64,000 nt of DNA, taken from Candidatus Methylomicrobium oryzae. Its GTDB lineage: Bacteria > Pseudomonadota > Gammaproteobacteria > Methylococcales > Methylomonadaceae. Within the stretch, counting starts at the first letter, position 1, and the number at the start of each line of letters is the position of its first letter. Made by a program: the position numbers and the translations under genes. The DNA lies in NCBI RefSeq assembly GCF_016745425.1, contig NZ_JAERVK010000008.1, forward strand, positions 169,877 to 233,876, read 5' to 3'. Shown piece after piece: positions 1 through 8,658 of the stretch. The notes beneath the pieces were generated by a model. That model saw nothing but the letters and a program-made list of their open reading frames with translations, was not told the DNA's origin and searched no databases.

Positions 1-1
1 G

Positions 2-1138
2 CGCAAAAGCGACGTCGTGGCCCGACTGAGCGGCGATGAATTTGCCGTTCTGCTCCTGAACGACAAAGACCGGGACCGGGCCATCTATGCCGTATCGATG
101 ATCGCGAAGAAAATCATCCGGTATTTGTCCGAAGCTTTCCATATCCAGAGCAAAGAGATTTTCATCAGTGTCAGTATCGGCATCGCGATTTTTCCCGAAG
201 ACGGCACCCGTCCCGAAACCTTGCTGAAGAACGCGGACACCGCAATGAAAGAGGCCAAACAGACCGGCCGCAACAACTACCAGTTCTACCGCAAAGAATA
301 TACAGCCGCCACCGAAGACCGGTTATCGATGGAAATGAATCTGCGCCGGGCAATTGCCAAAAACGAACTACAGTTGTATTACCAGCCGCAATACCTGGCG
401 AAGGAAAGGCAGCTCTGCGGCGCGGAAGTATTGATTCGCTGGTTCCAGCCAACCCTCAGCGGCGAGATCAAAATGGTACCGCCAAATCTTTTCATTCCGG
501 TTGCGGAAGAATCGGGGCTGATCGTGGAAATTGGTAAATGGATTTTAAGAACGGCCTGCGAACAAAGCAAAAGCTGGCAGGATGAAGGCATTTTCTTGCC
601 GCGGACCGCGGTCAATATCTCGGCTCGGCAGTTCACCGACCCCGATTTTTTGCAAATCGTCGAAGAAGCGCTGCACGACAGCGGCCTCGCGCCCGAATAC
701 CTGGAGTTGGAGATTACCGAATCAACGCTGGTCGGCGACGTCAAACGGATTGAGTTACAACTGAAGCGCCTGAAAAAAATGGGCATTCACATTGCCCTGG
801 ACGATTTCGGCACCGGCTATTCGTCGCTGTCCTATCTGAAAAATTTTCCGGTCGATATACTCAAAATCGATCAGTCGTTCGTTCGGGAAATGACGCACGA
901 CTCCCGCGATGCGAATATCGCCCGCGCGATCATCGAAATGGGACACTCGCTGGGACAGCAGATTGTCGCGGAAGGCGTTGAAACCGAAGATCAGCTCCGT
1001 TATCTGGCGAACCGCGAGTGCGACATCATTCAGGGCTATTTTTTCAGTCCGCCGCTGCCCAACTACAAAATGACCGACCTGTTGCGCCAGCAAAAAGACA
1101 ATATCGGCAAGATGGAAATGAAATGTCTGATTAGCTGA
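2..1138 (+). CDS. GGDEF/EAL domain protein (5' truncated by window edge)
   Basis: The reading frame is open from the first bases, so this is the C-terminal part of a cyclic-di-GMP turnover protein. The end of a GGDEF domain is visible, with its signature as SGDEF preceded by RL. A full EAL phosphodiesterase domain follows: the EAL motif reads EVL, then NISARQF, ELEITES, the DDFGTGYSSL loop, KIDQSF, VAEGVE and QGYFFSPPLP. The metal- and substrate-binding acidic residues of the EAL domain are therefore present. I infer an active phosphodiesterase; the SGDEF cyclase half may be weak or regulatory. Sensory domains would lie upstream of the window. Confidence 0.9.
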   Translation, partial: RKSDVVARLSGDEFAVLLLNDKDRDRAIYAVSMIAKKIIRYLSEAFHIQSKEIFISVSIGIAIFPEDGTRPETLLKNADTAMKEAKQTGRNNYQFYRKEYTAATEDRLSMEMNLRRAIAKNELQLYYQPQYLAKERQLCGAEVLIRWFQPTLSGEIKMVPPNLFIPVAEESGLIVEIGKWILRTACEQSKSWQDEGIFLPRTAVNISARQFTDPDFLQIVEEALHDSGLAPEYLELEITESTLVGDVKRIELQLKRLKKMGIHIALDDFGTGYSSLSYLKNFPVDILKIDQSFVREMTHDSRDANIARAIIEMGHSLGQQIVAEGVETEDQLRYLANRECDIIQGYFFSPPLPNYKMTDLLRQQKDNIGKMEMKCLIS

Positions 1139-1358
1139 AATCCGGCAAGAAACCATAAGCTTCTCACTGTTCAGCTTGCGCTTTGCGCCTTCGCCTCATC
1201 GATTCCCGAAGCGGAGAACTTACCTCCTTCAAAATCAATCCGCCCGGCGGCATCGTACGTAGGACGCTACGAAGACCGCAAGTGCAATGCGCCCCCGTTT
1301 CTCAGAAGCCAATAACCGAACCGGCCTGTAGCCGAAGGACTGCCATTCACCAAGCCGA

Positions 1359-2261
1359 TCAGTCGGTATCATCGATCTCGAAGAATATCCACCGGATGCG
1401 GTTGTGCGTTTGCTTGATCTCGCTTTCCATCCGGTTGATTTGCTGAACCGCGTCCCTGACCGCCATTTCCGGCTCCAGCTCAGCCTTGACAGTGAGCATC
1501 ACCGCATTGCCGTGATCGATCGCCCACAGATTCAACACCCGGCGCACGCCGGGTTGTTGTTCGAGATACCGTTCGACGGCATCCCGAACCTCTTCGACCG
1601 TTTCGCCGATCAATAACGAATGTACTTCCCTGCCTATCGCGGCGGCAACCGTCACCAATAAGCAGCCGATCAGCATCGACCCCACTGCGTCATAGGCGGT
1701 GTCGCCGGTGATCATCGTCAGGCCCAGCATCACCAGGGCGATGGACAGCCCGGCGAGCGCGGCAACGTCTTCGCCGGTCACCACCATCAGCTCGGGCGAA
1801 TGGGTTTCCCGAAACCATTGCCATAAGGAACGCCCGCCCTTTTCCTCCGCCATCGCGTTCAGCGCACCTTTCAGGGAAAAAGTTTCCAGGCCGATCGCAA
1901 TCAATAGAATCAACAAGGCAATGCCTGCATTTTCGACTTCGTGCGGATGCATGTAACGCAGCCAGCCTTCATAAATCGAAAATAGCCCGCCCACGGAGAA
2001 TAACACGATCGCCACCATCATCGACCAGATGTAGGATTCGCGCCCGAATCCCATCGGATGCTTGCGCGTCGGTTTCTTTTGCGAACGTATCATGCCGATC
2101 AGCAGCAACACCTGGTTACCGCAATCGGCAAACGAATGAATTGCCTCGGCCAGCAACGAGCCTGATCCGGTCCACACGGCCGCGCCGGTTTTTGTAGCGG
2201 CTATGCCGAGGTTAGCGGCAAAAGCGTAAAGAATCGCCTTGGTTGAATGGGTATTGGTCAT
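1359..2261 (-). CDS. Cation diffusion facilitator (CDF) family metal transporter
   Basis: The 300-residue protein has the six-helix CDF layout. Helix 2 carries HSFADCGNQ, matching the HxxxD metal site, and helix 5 carries an ED pair (TGEDVAALAGL). The C-terminal cytoplasmic domain (about 210-300) ends in a segment rich in charged residues. The HSFAD plus ED pattern resembles the ZnT9/MMT-like branch rather than the D-D/H-D sites of YiiP. The likely role is export of Zn2+ or a similar divalent ion across the inner membrane by proton antiport. It is a single gene, divergent from the Tus-like gene. No metal riboswitch is evident upstream. Confidence 0.88.
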   Translation of the reverse strand: MTNTHSTKAILYAFAANLGIAATKTGAAVWTGSGSLLAEAIHSFADCGNQVLLLIGMIRSQKKPTRKHPMGFGRESYIWSMMVAIVLFSVGGLFSIYEGWLRYMHPHEVENAGIALLILLIAIGLETFSLKGALNAMAEEKGGRSLWQWFRETHSPELMVVTGEDVAALAGLSIALVMLGLTMITGDTAYDAVGSMLIGCLLVTVAAAIGREVHSLLIGETVEEVRDAVERYLEQQPGVRRVLNLWAIDHGNAVMLTVKAELEPEMAVRDAVQQINRMESEIKQTHNRIRWIFFEIDDTD

Positions 2262-2458
2262 GATCGTCTACCAGATTGAATGATGCTATCCCGTTTAATG
2301 GGCAAAGTCTGCCTCATAAATCACGGTGTTATTCACAAAATGAGTTTGCTAGAACAGTATCTTACCGAAAAAGGGGGCGCGATCGTCTGGCTTTTGTTTT
2401 CCCGAATTCAAGTTAAATTGATTTTATCGTTAGCTTTGTTAATATTGCTAAATTAGTT

Positions 2459-2477
2459 TCTATTATCAGATAATATT
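2459..2477. repeat. 19-bp AT-rich palindromic site, copy 1 (upstream of the Tus-like gene)
   Basis: TCTATTATCAGATAATATT contains the perfect palindrome ATTATC-A-GATAAT. It lies 27 bp before the Tus-like start codon, within its probable promoter. The same 19 bases occur at 16215-16233, and a near copy in inverse orientation lies at 3602-3615. This position suits an operator, but that is inference. Confidence 0.5.
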
Positions 2478-2503
2478 AAAATATAAAGCCCTGAGGTAAT
2501 GTA

Positions 2504-3403
2504 ATGTCATCTAAAGAATCCGAATTAAAAGCCGAACTACTCACCGTTTTTACCGCATTTAGAGAGTCTCATAACGAGCTTATTGCCTGCTTGAATGATG
2601 ACAGCGCATATCCAGTCTGGATTCAGCAAATTGATGGGGATCATGCCGCAACCCGGAATATGCTGAGAAACATCGTGCTGAATTGGTCCTACACTGACGA
2701 TGGGCAGGAGCCTGGAACTACTATTCAATATAACGGACTGGCACCTTGCTCTATGAGTACGTATCTGACGATAAACAAGGTGAACGAATGTCGGGATCTG
2801 CTGCATAAGCAGTTAATGAAAATGGATTCGCTGGAAGGCGAGCTTGAAATTTCCGAGCTCGAAGACGAAGATGATAATCGCGATCGGTTATCAAAAAGGG
2901 CCATGACCCGCTTGGGCTATCCGCGCTTCAATCGCCGGCAAGCCTGCCGGAAGTTTATCGCACTTCCCTACCCTGTGCTTTCGGCCGGCTTTTTCTGGAA
3001 TCGTTATCGTAAAACCATAAAACTGGATCGATCTGAAGTTCAGGCACGATTGGATAAGCTTTTGCAGCGGTCATGGGCTGAGCATGATGCCATATATCAT
3101 GAACTTGAGCGATTTCATGCGATTGACGACGGGTGTTTGGTACAAGTTTTCCCGGAAAGCATTCATCGGCGAGTTAACTTGTACGTCAATCAGAATGGCG
3201 TAGAAAAACGCATACAGCGCTACGCGCATACACCCATTTTCTATGTGTGTAGGTCGAATGCCCCTCTCCCCCCAAAAACGTTGTTACCGGATGAACCTTC
3301 TGCGAAAGAATGTCGTTTGGCAAAGCGTAATATTACAATTGAATGCGAACCTTATTTACCTTTGCTGAATTTGTATCGGTTATTGCCTAAATATAGGGGA
3401 TAA
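2504..3403 (+). CDS. tus: Tus-like DNA replication terminus site-binding protein
   Basis: The 299-residue protein aligns by eye along its whole length with E. coli Tus (309 aa), which binds Ter sites and stops replication forks from one side. Matches include the N-terminal helix (about 8-30), the INK helix start at 90-92, FFWNRYRKTIKLDRSEVQA (163-181) against FGWANKHIIKNLHRDEVLA, the strand region ending AHTPIFYV (241-248) against CPTPLIAL, and the closing LPLLNLYRL (285-293) against IIPRLHLYV. A lower-GC context and an adjoining IS remnant suggest acquisition. An insertion rich in acidic residues lies at about 108-128. The start ATG follows GAGGTAATGTA. I see no clear Ter site close upstream, unlike E. 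coli where TerB overlaps the promoter. Confidence 0.82.
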   Translation: MSSKESELKAELLTVFTAFRESHNELIACLNDDSAYPVWIQQIDGDHAATRNMLRNIVLNWSYTDDGQEPGTTIQYNGLAPCSMSTYLTINKVNECRDLLHKQLMKMDSLEGELEISELEDEDDNRDRLSKRAMTRLGYPRFNRRQACRKFIALPYPVLSAGFFWNRYRKTIKLDRSEVQARLDKLLQRSWAEHDAIYHELERFHAIDDGCLVQVFPESIHRRVNLYVNQNGVEKRIQRYAHTPIFYVCRSNAPLPPKTLLPDEPSAKECRLAKRNITIECEPYLPLLNLYRLLPKYRG

Positions 3404-3719
3404 CCCATTTTTTAAGAAAGCTAAAGATTTGAATGTACCGGTTTTCGATTTTGAGATAGTTATAAAGATATTTGCTTAACGCGCTATTTTCCTTTGATTT
3501 TCTATTTAACACTTTCTGGCAGGCTGGCAGCCCACGTTCTTCTTATCAAGCAATTAATCAACAGCAATTCAAAGAAGTTTCGCTTTTTACTTAGTCACTA
3601 TTATATGATAATAGATATAAAAGATTTTTGATTAACAAAGGCTAAAGAGAAAAACTAATTTTCAAGGAAAATAACATTACAACAAAGCGGTATTTCCTTC
3701 CCCTTATAAGCCCATACCG
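3404..3719. other. AT-rich gap between the Tus-like gene and IS debris
   Basis: About 315 bases with no credible gene. The stretch is AT-rich and holds an imperfect relative of the palindrome at 2459-2477: CTATTAT-ATG-ATAATAG at 3598-3614. Otherwise I see nothing in it. Confidence 0.5.
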
Positions 3720-4348
3720 GAGAATAGTGCTTACATAATCTGGGATAGATTCTGCTCGCCCAGCGACGCCATAATCTTTCCGATGCGGCATAAAAACCCC
3801 CTTTATCCGGCCGTGAAGGTATCTGGAATGGCAAGGCCCACGACAACCGCTTGTTCATCAATGCAGTTCTGGATCTTGCGGGCCGGCGCGCCGTGGCGCG
3901 ATCTGCCGCCCGATTATGGCGATTGGAAGAACACGCACCGGCGTTTTTGCCGCTGGCGCGATTGCGGGGTGTTTGGGAAACGCTTTTGGAACAACTGATC
4001 ACGGAACCGGATTTTGAATGGCTGATGATCGATGCCAGCCACATCAAAGTTCATCCGCAGGCAGTCGGTGCGCGAGGGGGGCAATCAGGCGATGGGACGT
4101 ACAAAAGGGGGCTCAATACTCGAATACATCTGGCCGTAAATGTGCAAGGTATGCCGATCCGAGTTTTTTATTACGTCAAGATGAGTCCAACGCAGCCGAA
4201 AACAAGCCTCGCATACCTCTATTTTTACGTACCTTATATTCTTGATACTCCGAACGCCAGACAGAATGCGATTGGTGAAATCCGGAACAACAGTTCGGGG
4301 GAACGTAACCGAAGCGCGGTCAGGACCGGGCCAACGATCATAGAGTGA
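3720..4348 (+). pseudogene. Degraded IS5-family transposase
   Basis: Pieces of an IS5-type transposase appear in shifting forward frames. IWNGKAHDNRLFINAVLDL (near 3824-3880) passes by a +1 shift into RAGAPWRDLPPDYGDW and RRFCRWRDCGVF. It then returns to the first frame as GVWETLLEQLITEPDFEWL, MIDASHIKVHP and LNTRIHLAVN (to about 4145). The ARGGNQAMGRTKGG segment is in yet another frame. After about 4160 similarity fades. At least three frameshifts make this a pseudogene. D of MIDASH is one of the expected DDE residues. I could not define terminal inverted repeats or target duplications, so the element's limits are approximate. Confidence 0.82.
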
Positions 4349-4556
4349 GGTCGTGCTCGGCCGGCTCAACGTAATTCAATGACTCAGAACGTACTTTTGG
4401 GGTCGTTCTGGTACCAATGATTTTTATTTTGATAACAACTAAAGTGTTACAATATTATTGATATCGAATCATAACTATTAATCTATTGCGGCAGCCTTTT
4501 AATTCCCCGTTTTTCAATACGCCTCAAACCACCGACCTTTATTAGGAAATGCACAA

Positions 4557-5528
4557 ATGTTTACCCGATTCCATCCTGGTATAAGCCAAGCCCTTTCAGT
4601 ACCCGTTTTTTTAGTTGCAAGCGCCTCGATACTGACAGGCTGTGCGAGCACCGGGAAAGATAAGGAATCGTCGGTAGAGATTACAACACCCCCGCCCCAG
4701 GCAAGCCAGACGGATCCTTTTGAAGGATTCAACCGGTCAATGTATAACTTCAATATGAAATTGGATAAATATTTTTTCAAACCGGTCTCCGACGGTTATA
4801 AATTTATTACACCCGATTTCGTGGAAACCGGCGTCAGCAATTTTTTCAATAACCTGAAAGGCATCAATGTCGTCTTGAATGACTTCCTGCAGGGGAAGTT
4901 CGCCCAAGGGGCTTCGGATAGCGGTCGATTTCTGACCAATACGACGATAGGTGTCGTCGGTCTGGTTGACGTAGCCAGCGAACTGGGTTTACATCCCAAC
5001 GTCGAGGACTTCGGGCAAACCCTGGCGGTCTGGGGCGTCGGCGAAGGTCCCTATCTGGTGCTGCCGGTCATGGGACCTACAACTATCCGCGACGGTAGTG
5101 GCGGTATCGTGGACAAAGCAGCCAATCCGGGTACCTATGTACCGTTCACCGGTATTATAGAGGGCATCAACGATCGCGCCAAAGCCCAAGGCGCGTTGAA
5201 CTTTATCGACGAGGCCTCATTGGATCCGTACGTGTTTACCCGCGAGTCTTTCCTGCAGCATCGTCGGCATTTGGTTAATGACGGCAAAACCGACATCGGC
5301 CACGATCACTTGGATCTGGATGCCTCCTTCGACAATTCTGCCGATCCGAAGAGAGATAATCCTGGGGCTGAAAAATCCGTTGCCGATGCGTCAAGTAAGG
5401 ACCCCGTATCCGTAAAGCCTACCGACAAGACCGCATCGGCCAAACGTCCGGCTTACGAGGCGATGATCGAAGCCTTCGAGCAAAACTCGGCCAAAGTCGA
5501 CCGGTTAAGCGAAATCATCAACCGTTAA
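4557..5528 (+). CDS. mlaA: MlaA (VacJ) family outer-membrane lipoprotein, copy 1
   Basis: A lipoprotein signal ends in the lipobox LTGC at about residue 28. The MlaA core then follows: DPFEGFNRSMYNFN (about 54-67), the F-x-KPVSDGYK region, NFFNNLKGINVVLNDFLQGK, and EDFGQTLAVWGVGEGPYLVLP. MlaA takes misplaced phospholipids from the outer leaflet of the outer membrane and passes them to MlaC and the MlaFEDB transporter. At 323 residues it is longer than E. coli MlaA (251); the extra length is a polar C-terminal tail rich in D, K and S. No other mla gene is adjacent. A second paralogue lies at 26102. Confidence 0.92.
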   Translation: MFTRFHPGISQALSVPVFLVASASILTGCASTGKDKESSVEITTPPPQASQTDPFEGFNRSMYNFNMKLDKYFFKPVSDGYKFITPDFVETGVSNFFNNLKGINVVLNDFLQGKFAQGASDSGRFLTNTTIGVVGLVDVASELGLHPNVEDFGQTLAVWGVGEGPYLVLPVMGPTTIRDGSGGIVDKAANPGTYVPFTGIIEGINDRAKAQGALNFIDEASLDPYVFTRESFLQHRRHLVNDGKTDIGHDHLDLDASFDNSADPKRDNPGAEKSVADASSKDPVSVKPTDKTASAKRPAYEAMIEAFEQNSAKVDRLSEIINR

Positions 5529-5554
5529 CTCTTCTAATAGCTTCGCAAGTTATC

Positions 5555-5607
5555 GATTCAATCGCAGGGGTAGACACGCAGTTTGCCCTGCGATTGAATC
5601 CGTTTTT
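5555..5607 (+). terminator. Rho-independent terminator after mlaA
   Basis: A perfect 15-bp stem (GATTCAATCGCAGGG, 5555-5569, with its complement at 5586-5600) is followed by CGTTTTTAG. The loop is 16 nt. It sits 26 bp past the mlaA stop codon. Confidence 0.85.
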
Positions 5608-6004
5608 AGAACCGGTTCGATTTTAACCACAGACGGTGAAATCGTAATTCGTGTCGTCAAGCTTGCACCTTTGCATCTGGAATCGTGCGGCGGTCAGATC
5701 AACGCCGAGTTTGAATTTTTTTATGTCGGTTTGCCCATCTCATATTCCGGCGCATAAACTGACCCGCGTCAAACGGCGCATAGGTTGCACTACGTCTCTA
5801 AGCGTAAGCGCTTCATGGCAAAAAGCTCAGCAATAAAACTTTGGCGATGAAAAACGCCTCCTGCCGGAACACGACGGACGAGTCTTAGTCAAAATCCTGA
5901 TCCGCAACTCAAGACAGCTTTATCAAATCCGGCTGTTCCCCATGCCAGTGGTTCGGTCAATTTACGAGCGGTAGTCAGCCAAGTCTCAACAGGAGGAAAA
6001 AACG
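5608..6004. other. Intergenic stretch before the DksA-like gene
   Basis: About 400 bases without a convincing coding region; the one short open frame (5651-5836) has no ribosome binding site or recognisable content. The last bases carry the strong AGGAGG (5991-5996) of the next gene. Confidence 0.4.
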
Positions 6005-6403
6005 ATGAGCATCGAGTTAACCGACCACCAAATCAATGGTTTCAAGATCAAGCTGAAGGATCGCTACATGGCGTTGCGCCGGGAGATCAGCGCGGAATTG
6101 CTCAGTTTCGACAAAGAACAATACGTGGATTTGGCAGGACGCGTGCACGACAGCGGGGAGGAGTCGCTGGCCGACCTGCTGGTGGACCTCGAGCTGGCCT
6201 CGATCGACCGCCACATCCAGGAAATTCGCGACATCGACGAGGCCCTGGTGCGAATTGCCCAAGGCACCTATGGCGAATGCTGCGACTGCCTTCAGCCTAT
6301 CTCGCCGAAACGCCTGGAAGTCAATCCTGCCGCCCGGCGTTGCGTTATCTGCCAGGAAGCCCACGATCATAATTTTGCGCACGGTGCCCAGCCGTCGTTG
6401 TGA
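6005..6403 (+). CDS. TraR/DksA-type zinc-finger protein
   Basis: The 132-residue protein has a long N-terminal helical part and a C-terminal C4 zinc finger: CCDC and CVIC about 20 residues apart (roughly 92-117), with the intervening ISPKRLEVNPAARRC typical of the DksA/TraR family. Such proteins enter the RNA polymerase secondary channel or act in stress responses. It is shorter than E. coli DksA (151 aa). The acidic DxxDxA tip of the DksA coiled coil is not obvious; the nearest match is ADLLVDLELASID. The start is fixed by AACAGGAGGAAAAAACG just before ATG. It stands alone. Confidence 0.85.
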   Translation: MSIELTDHQINGFKIKLKDRYMALRREISAELLSFDKEQYVDLAGRVHDSGEESLADLLVDLELASIDRHIQEIRDIDEALVRIAQGTYGECCDCLQPISPKRLEVNPAARRCVICQEAHDHNFAHGAQPSL

Positions 6404-6454
6404 TAGCAGACGGCTGACTACCGAGCCAGCGTAGGGGCTGAGAGGCTTAGACGT

Positions 6455-6757
6455 CTACTTCGGACAGCGATGCGTCAATCTTGAATCCGGCGACGGCTGC
6501 ACCGCCCCTGTCAGGCTTTCCCATTCCGATAAAATCGCCATAGCCTCTTCCCTGCTGCTGCCGCAGACATCTTCGGTTGGCTGAAAGCCGGCACATACAC
6601 GGGGACGGCTGGGATGCAGAAATATCGCGCATTTGTTTTCTTCGTCCAAATGCAGGCAGCGTACACCGGCAGGCTTGCCGAAAGGATGTAACGGCATCGA
6701 GGAAGAAATGGACGGCGCGATACAACACGCGCCGCAGCCGGCTCGACATTGCATCAA
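6455..6757 (-). CDS. YkgJ-type cysteine cluster protein
   Basis: The small 100-residue protein begins MMQCRAGCGACC and has further cysteines in VRCLHL, NKCAIF, PRVCAGF, DVCG and the C-terminal HRCPK. This is the CxxxCxxCC...C pattern of the YkgJ/UPF0153 family (PF03692), thought to bind zinc or an iron-sulfur cluster. Function is not established. The GF-x-P-T-x-D-x-C-G section is typical of gammaproteobacterial members. It is not clearly linked to either neighbour. Confidence 0.83.
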   Translation of the reverse strand: MMQCRAGCGACCIAPSISSSMPLHPFGKPAGVRCLHLDEENKCAIFLHPSRPRVCAGFQPTEDVCGSSREEAMAILSEWESLTGAVQPSPDSRLTHRCPK

Positions 6758-6829
6758 AGAACCTCAGGCACTGAAAAAGACACACTCATACGGTCATTAA
6801 CGCTTCTATGCGGCCTGCGGCTGAAACCG

Positions 6830-8173
6830 TCATTCTTTTTCTTCCAGAGCCCAGCAATGACAAGGCTGGGTGTCCGGCGACACTTGCGCCTGGGTCGAAA
6901 GTTTGAAGGGATGGCCGGTATCGGTTTTCAGCTCGACCTCCATCAGGTAGGCGCGGTAGCCCGACTTCGGGACCGGAATCAAAGCCTTGGCATGGCTGCT
7001 GCCGCGGGTAATGGCCAAGGGTTCTGCGGTCCATCGATTGTCCCTGAAATCGCGGTCATCGGAATGAGAACTCCATAAGCGGATCGCGCCGGCCTCTTCA
7101 TTGCTTTCGACCTGGACGTAAACGTGGCCGTTATCCGCCTGCTTGAATTTCCAGGCCAGTTTGGGCAGCGGCTTGTTATCGGCGATCAATTCGAAAAACG
7201 CCGCCAGCGTCTGCAGCGCCTGCTCGCCACCGTTCAAATCGTGGCCGGCGTTGGGTGTCTGATAGATCAGTTTCGGTCCTGGCAAGTCATCCCAATAATG
7301 GCGCAGCGAATCCACCGTCCAGTAGGGATCGTTGGTGCCCAGCAGTAAAAGTTTCGGCATCGTCAAGCGCTGCACATAGGCATAGGGATCGATCCAGCTG
7401 CGCAGTTTCCGCATCGGTTCATTGTCGATTTTTCGGTGCAGGTTCAATTCCGTGTAGTCTTGCAATTTCGTACTCTGTTTGCCGTAGATCTGCTCGGACC
7501 ATTGCAGCTGCGCCTTCATGTTGAGCGTGTCGATCACCATCGGCGCAATCGCGGCAATGCGCCGGTCGACCGCCGCGGCCAGCCAAGTCGCCCAGCCTCT
7601 TTTCGAAGCTCCGCTCATTACAAAGCGCCGGATTTGCTGGCGATGTTCGGATTTAACGATCTCCTGCACGGCATCCATCGCTTTCACCGCACTTTTGACC
7701 ATCGGAAAGAGCAAAGGCCAGGTTTCGTCGCCGGTCTTGAGATATTGATTCAACGTATAGGCAATCAACGCATCTTCACGTCGGTCCTGATAAAACGGCT
7801 GATTGGGCACATTCGTCAGCACCGCCGCAACGGCGCCGCCCCGCTCCGCCAGGATTTTCAGATCTTCTACCTGGTTTTCGGCATTACCGTCGCCTGCGAT
7901 TCTTAAAAAAGCAATATCGGGATTGCGAATCGCATGAGGCCTGACGACGACCAGCTGGTGCGTCCAGGTATGGCCACGCCAATTCTGGCTGACCAGCACA
8001 TAGCGCTCCACCGTTCCCCAATGCTCGTTTGCAATCTTGACGGATTGCCAGCGGTATTCCGGTTCGGTTTTGTTAAGGTAATTTTCCAAAGGATTTCCCC
8101 AAACTGTTTGGGTTATAAAAAGACAACCGATGAGGCAGAGCCTCTTTATAAGGTTTTGCAGAGGGATAGGCAT
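6830..8173 (-). CDS. PhoPQ-activated pathogenicity-related family protein
   Basis: The 447-residue protein has an N-terminal signal peptide (hydrophobic stretch LCLIGCLFITQTVWG, residues 11-25). The remainder matches the PhoPQ-related alpha/beta-hydrolase family (PF10142, PqaA-like): LENYLNKTEPEYRWQ, VMSGASKRGWATWLAA with the nucleophile-elbow-like GASKRG (about 190), DTLNM, LLGTNDPYW and GHDLNGGEQ, where D and H would complete a triad. It is probably a periplasmic or secreted hydrolase. The family name comes from Salmonella pqaA; no PhoPQ link is shown here. It is a single gene. Confidence 0.88.
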   Translation of the reverse strand: MPIPLQNLIKRLCLIGCLFITQTVWGNPLENYLNKTEPEYRWQSVKIANEHWGTVERYVLVSQNWRGHTWTHQLVVVRPHAIRNPDIAFLRIAGDGNAENQVEDLKILAERGGAVAAVLTNVPNQPFYQDRREDALIAYTLNQYLKTGDETWPLLFPMVKSAVKAMDAVQEIVKSEHRQQIRRFVMSGASKRGWATWLAAAVDRRIAAIAPMVIDTLNMKAQLQWSEQIYGKQSTKLQDYTELNLHRKIDNEPMRKLRSWIDPYAYVQRLTMPKLLLLGTNDPYWTVDSLRHYWDDLPGPKLIYQTPNAGHDLNGGEQALQTLAAFFELIADNKPLPKLAWKFKQADNGHVYVQVESNEEAGAIRLWSSHSDDRDFRDNRWTAEPLAITRGSSHAKALIPVPKSGYRAYLMEVELKTDTGHPFKLSTQAQVSPDTQPCHCWALEEKE

Positions 8174-8658
8174 AATGCAGTTTTTATCGTTCAGTCGGCA
8201 GCTGATTGAGGTTTACGAAGAGGCCCATAAAATCCCGATTAAATACTCATACTCCGATTCGAGTACGTCCAAAGTAAGATTTTATTCAGTCCGGATAGTG
8301 CAATTTTTTTAAAATCTATTAATTGCCTCGCTATAAACAAGGGACCGAATATGTCAGGAATGAGTCCTCTGCTCTAAGGGATCAGGACCGATATTCGTAT
8401 TCCTGTATCCGCTCCCCGTCAGCGCAATCCCGCATCCGAGACGGATAGCCAAATGAAGCAGGCCGGTCATGAATCCCTGACTTTCTAAAGTATTTACCGA
8501 ATGGGCTGTAATCCACGATATGGAAGGAATGGATTCCTCAATCTACTGTAGATGTAGAGCTAGACTATGAGCTGGTGATATACTATCAAAATATAGTGCT
8601 ACATTACCTAGCAAGCCCCATGGTGCTGGATTTTCGTGCTCTCGGCGAGGCAAAGAAT
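8174..8658. other. Intergenic stretch
   Basis: About 480 bases between divergent genes. The frame upstream of 8659 is open back to 8575, but there is no ribosome binding site for a longer product. No RNA gene, terminator or repeat stands out. Confidence 0.35.

Noticed and set aside
5651..5836. Open frame of 61 codons after the mlaA terminator
   Set aside because: No ribosome binding site or protein family resemblance; likely chance.
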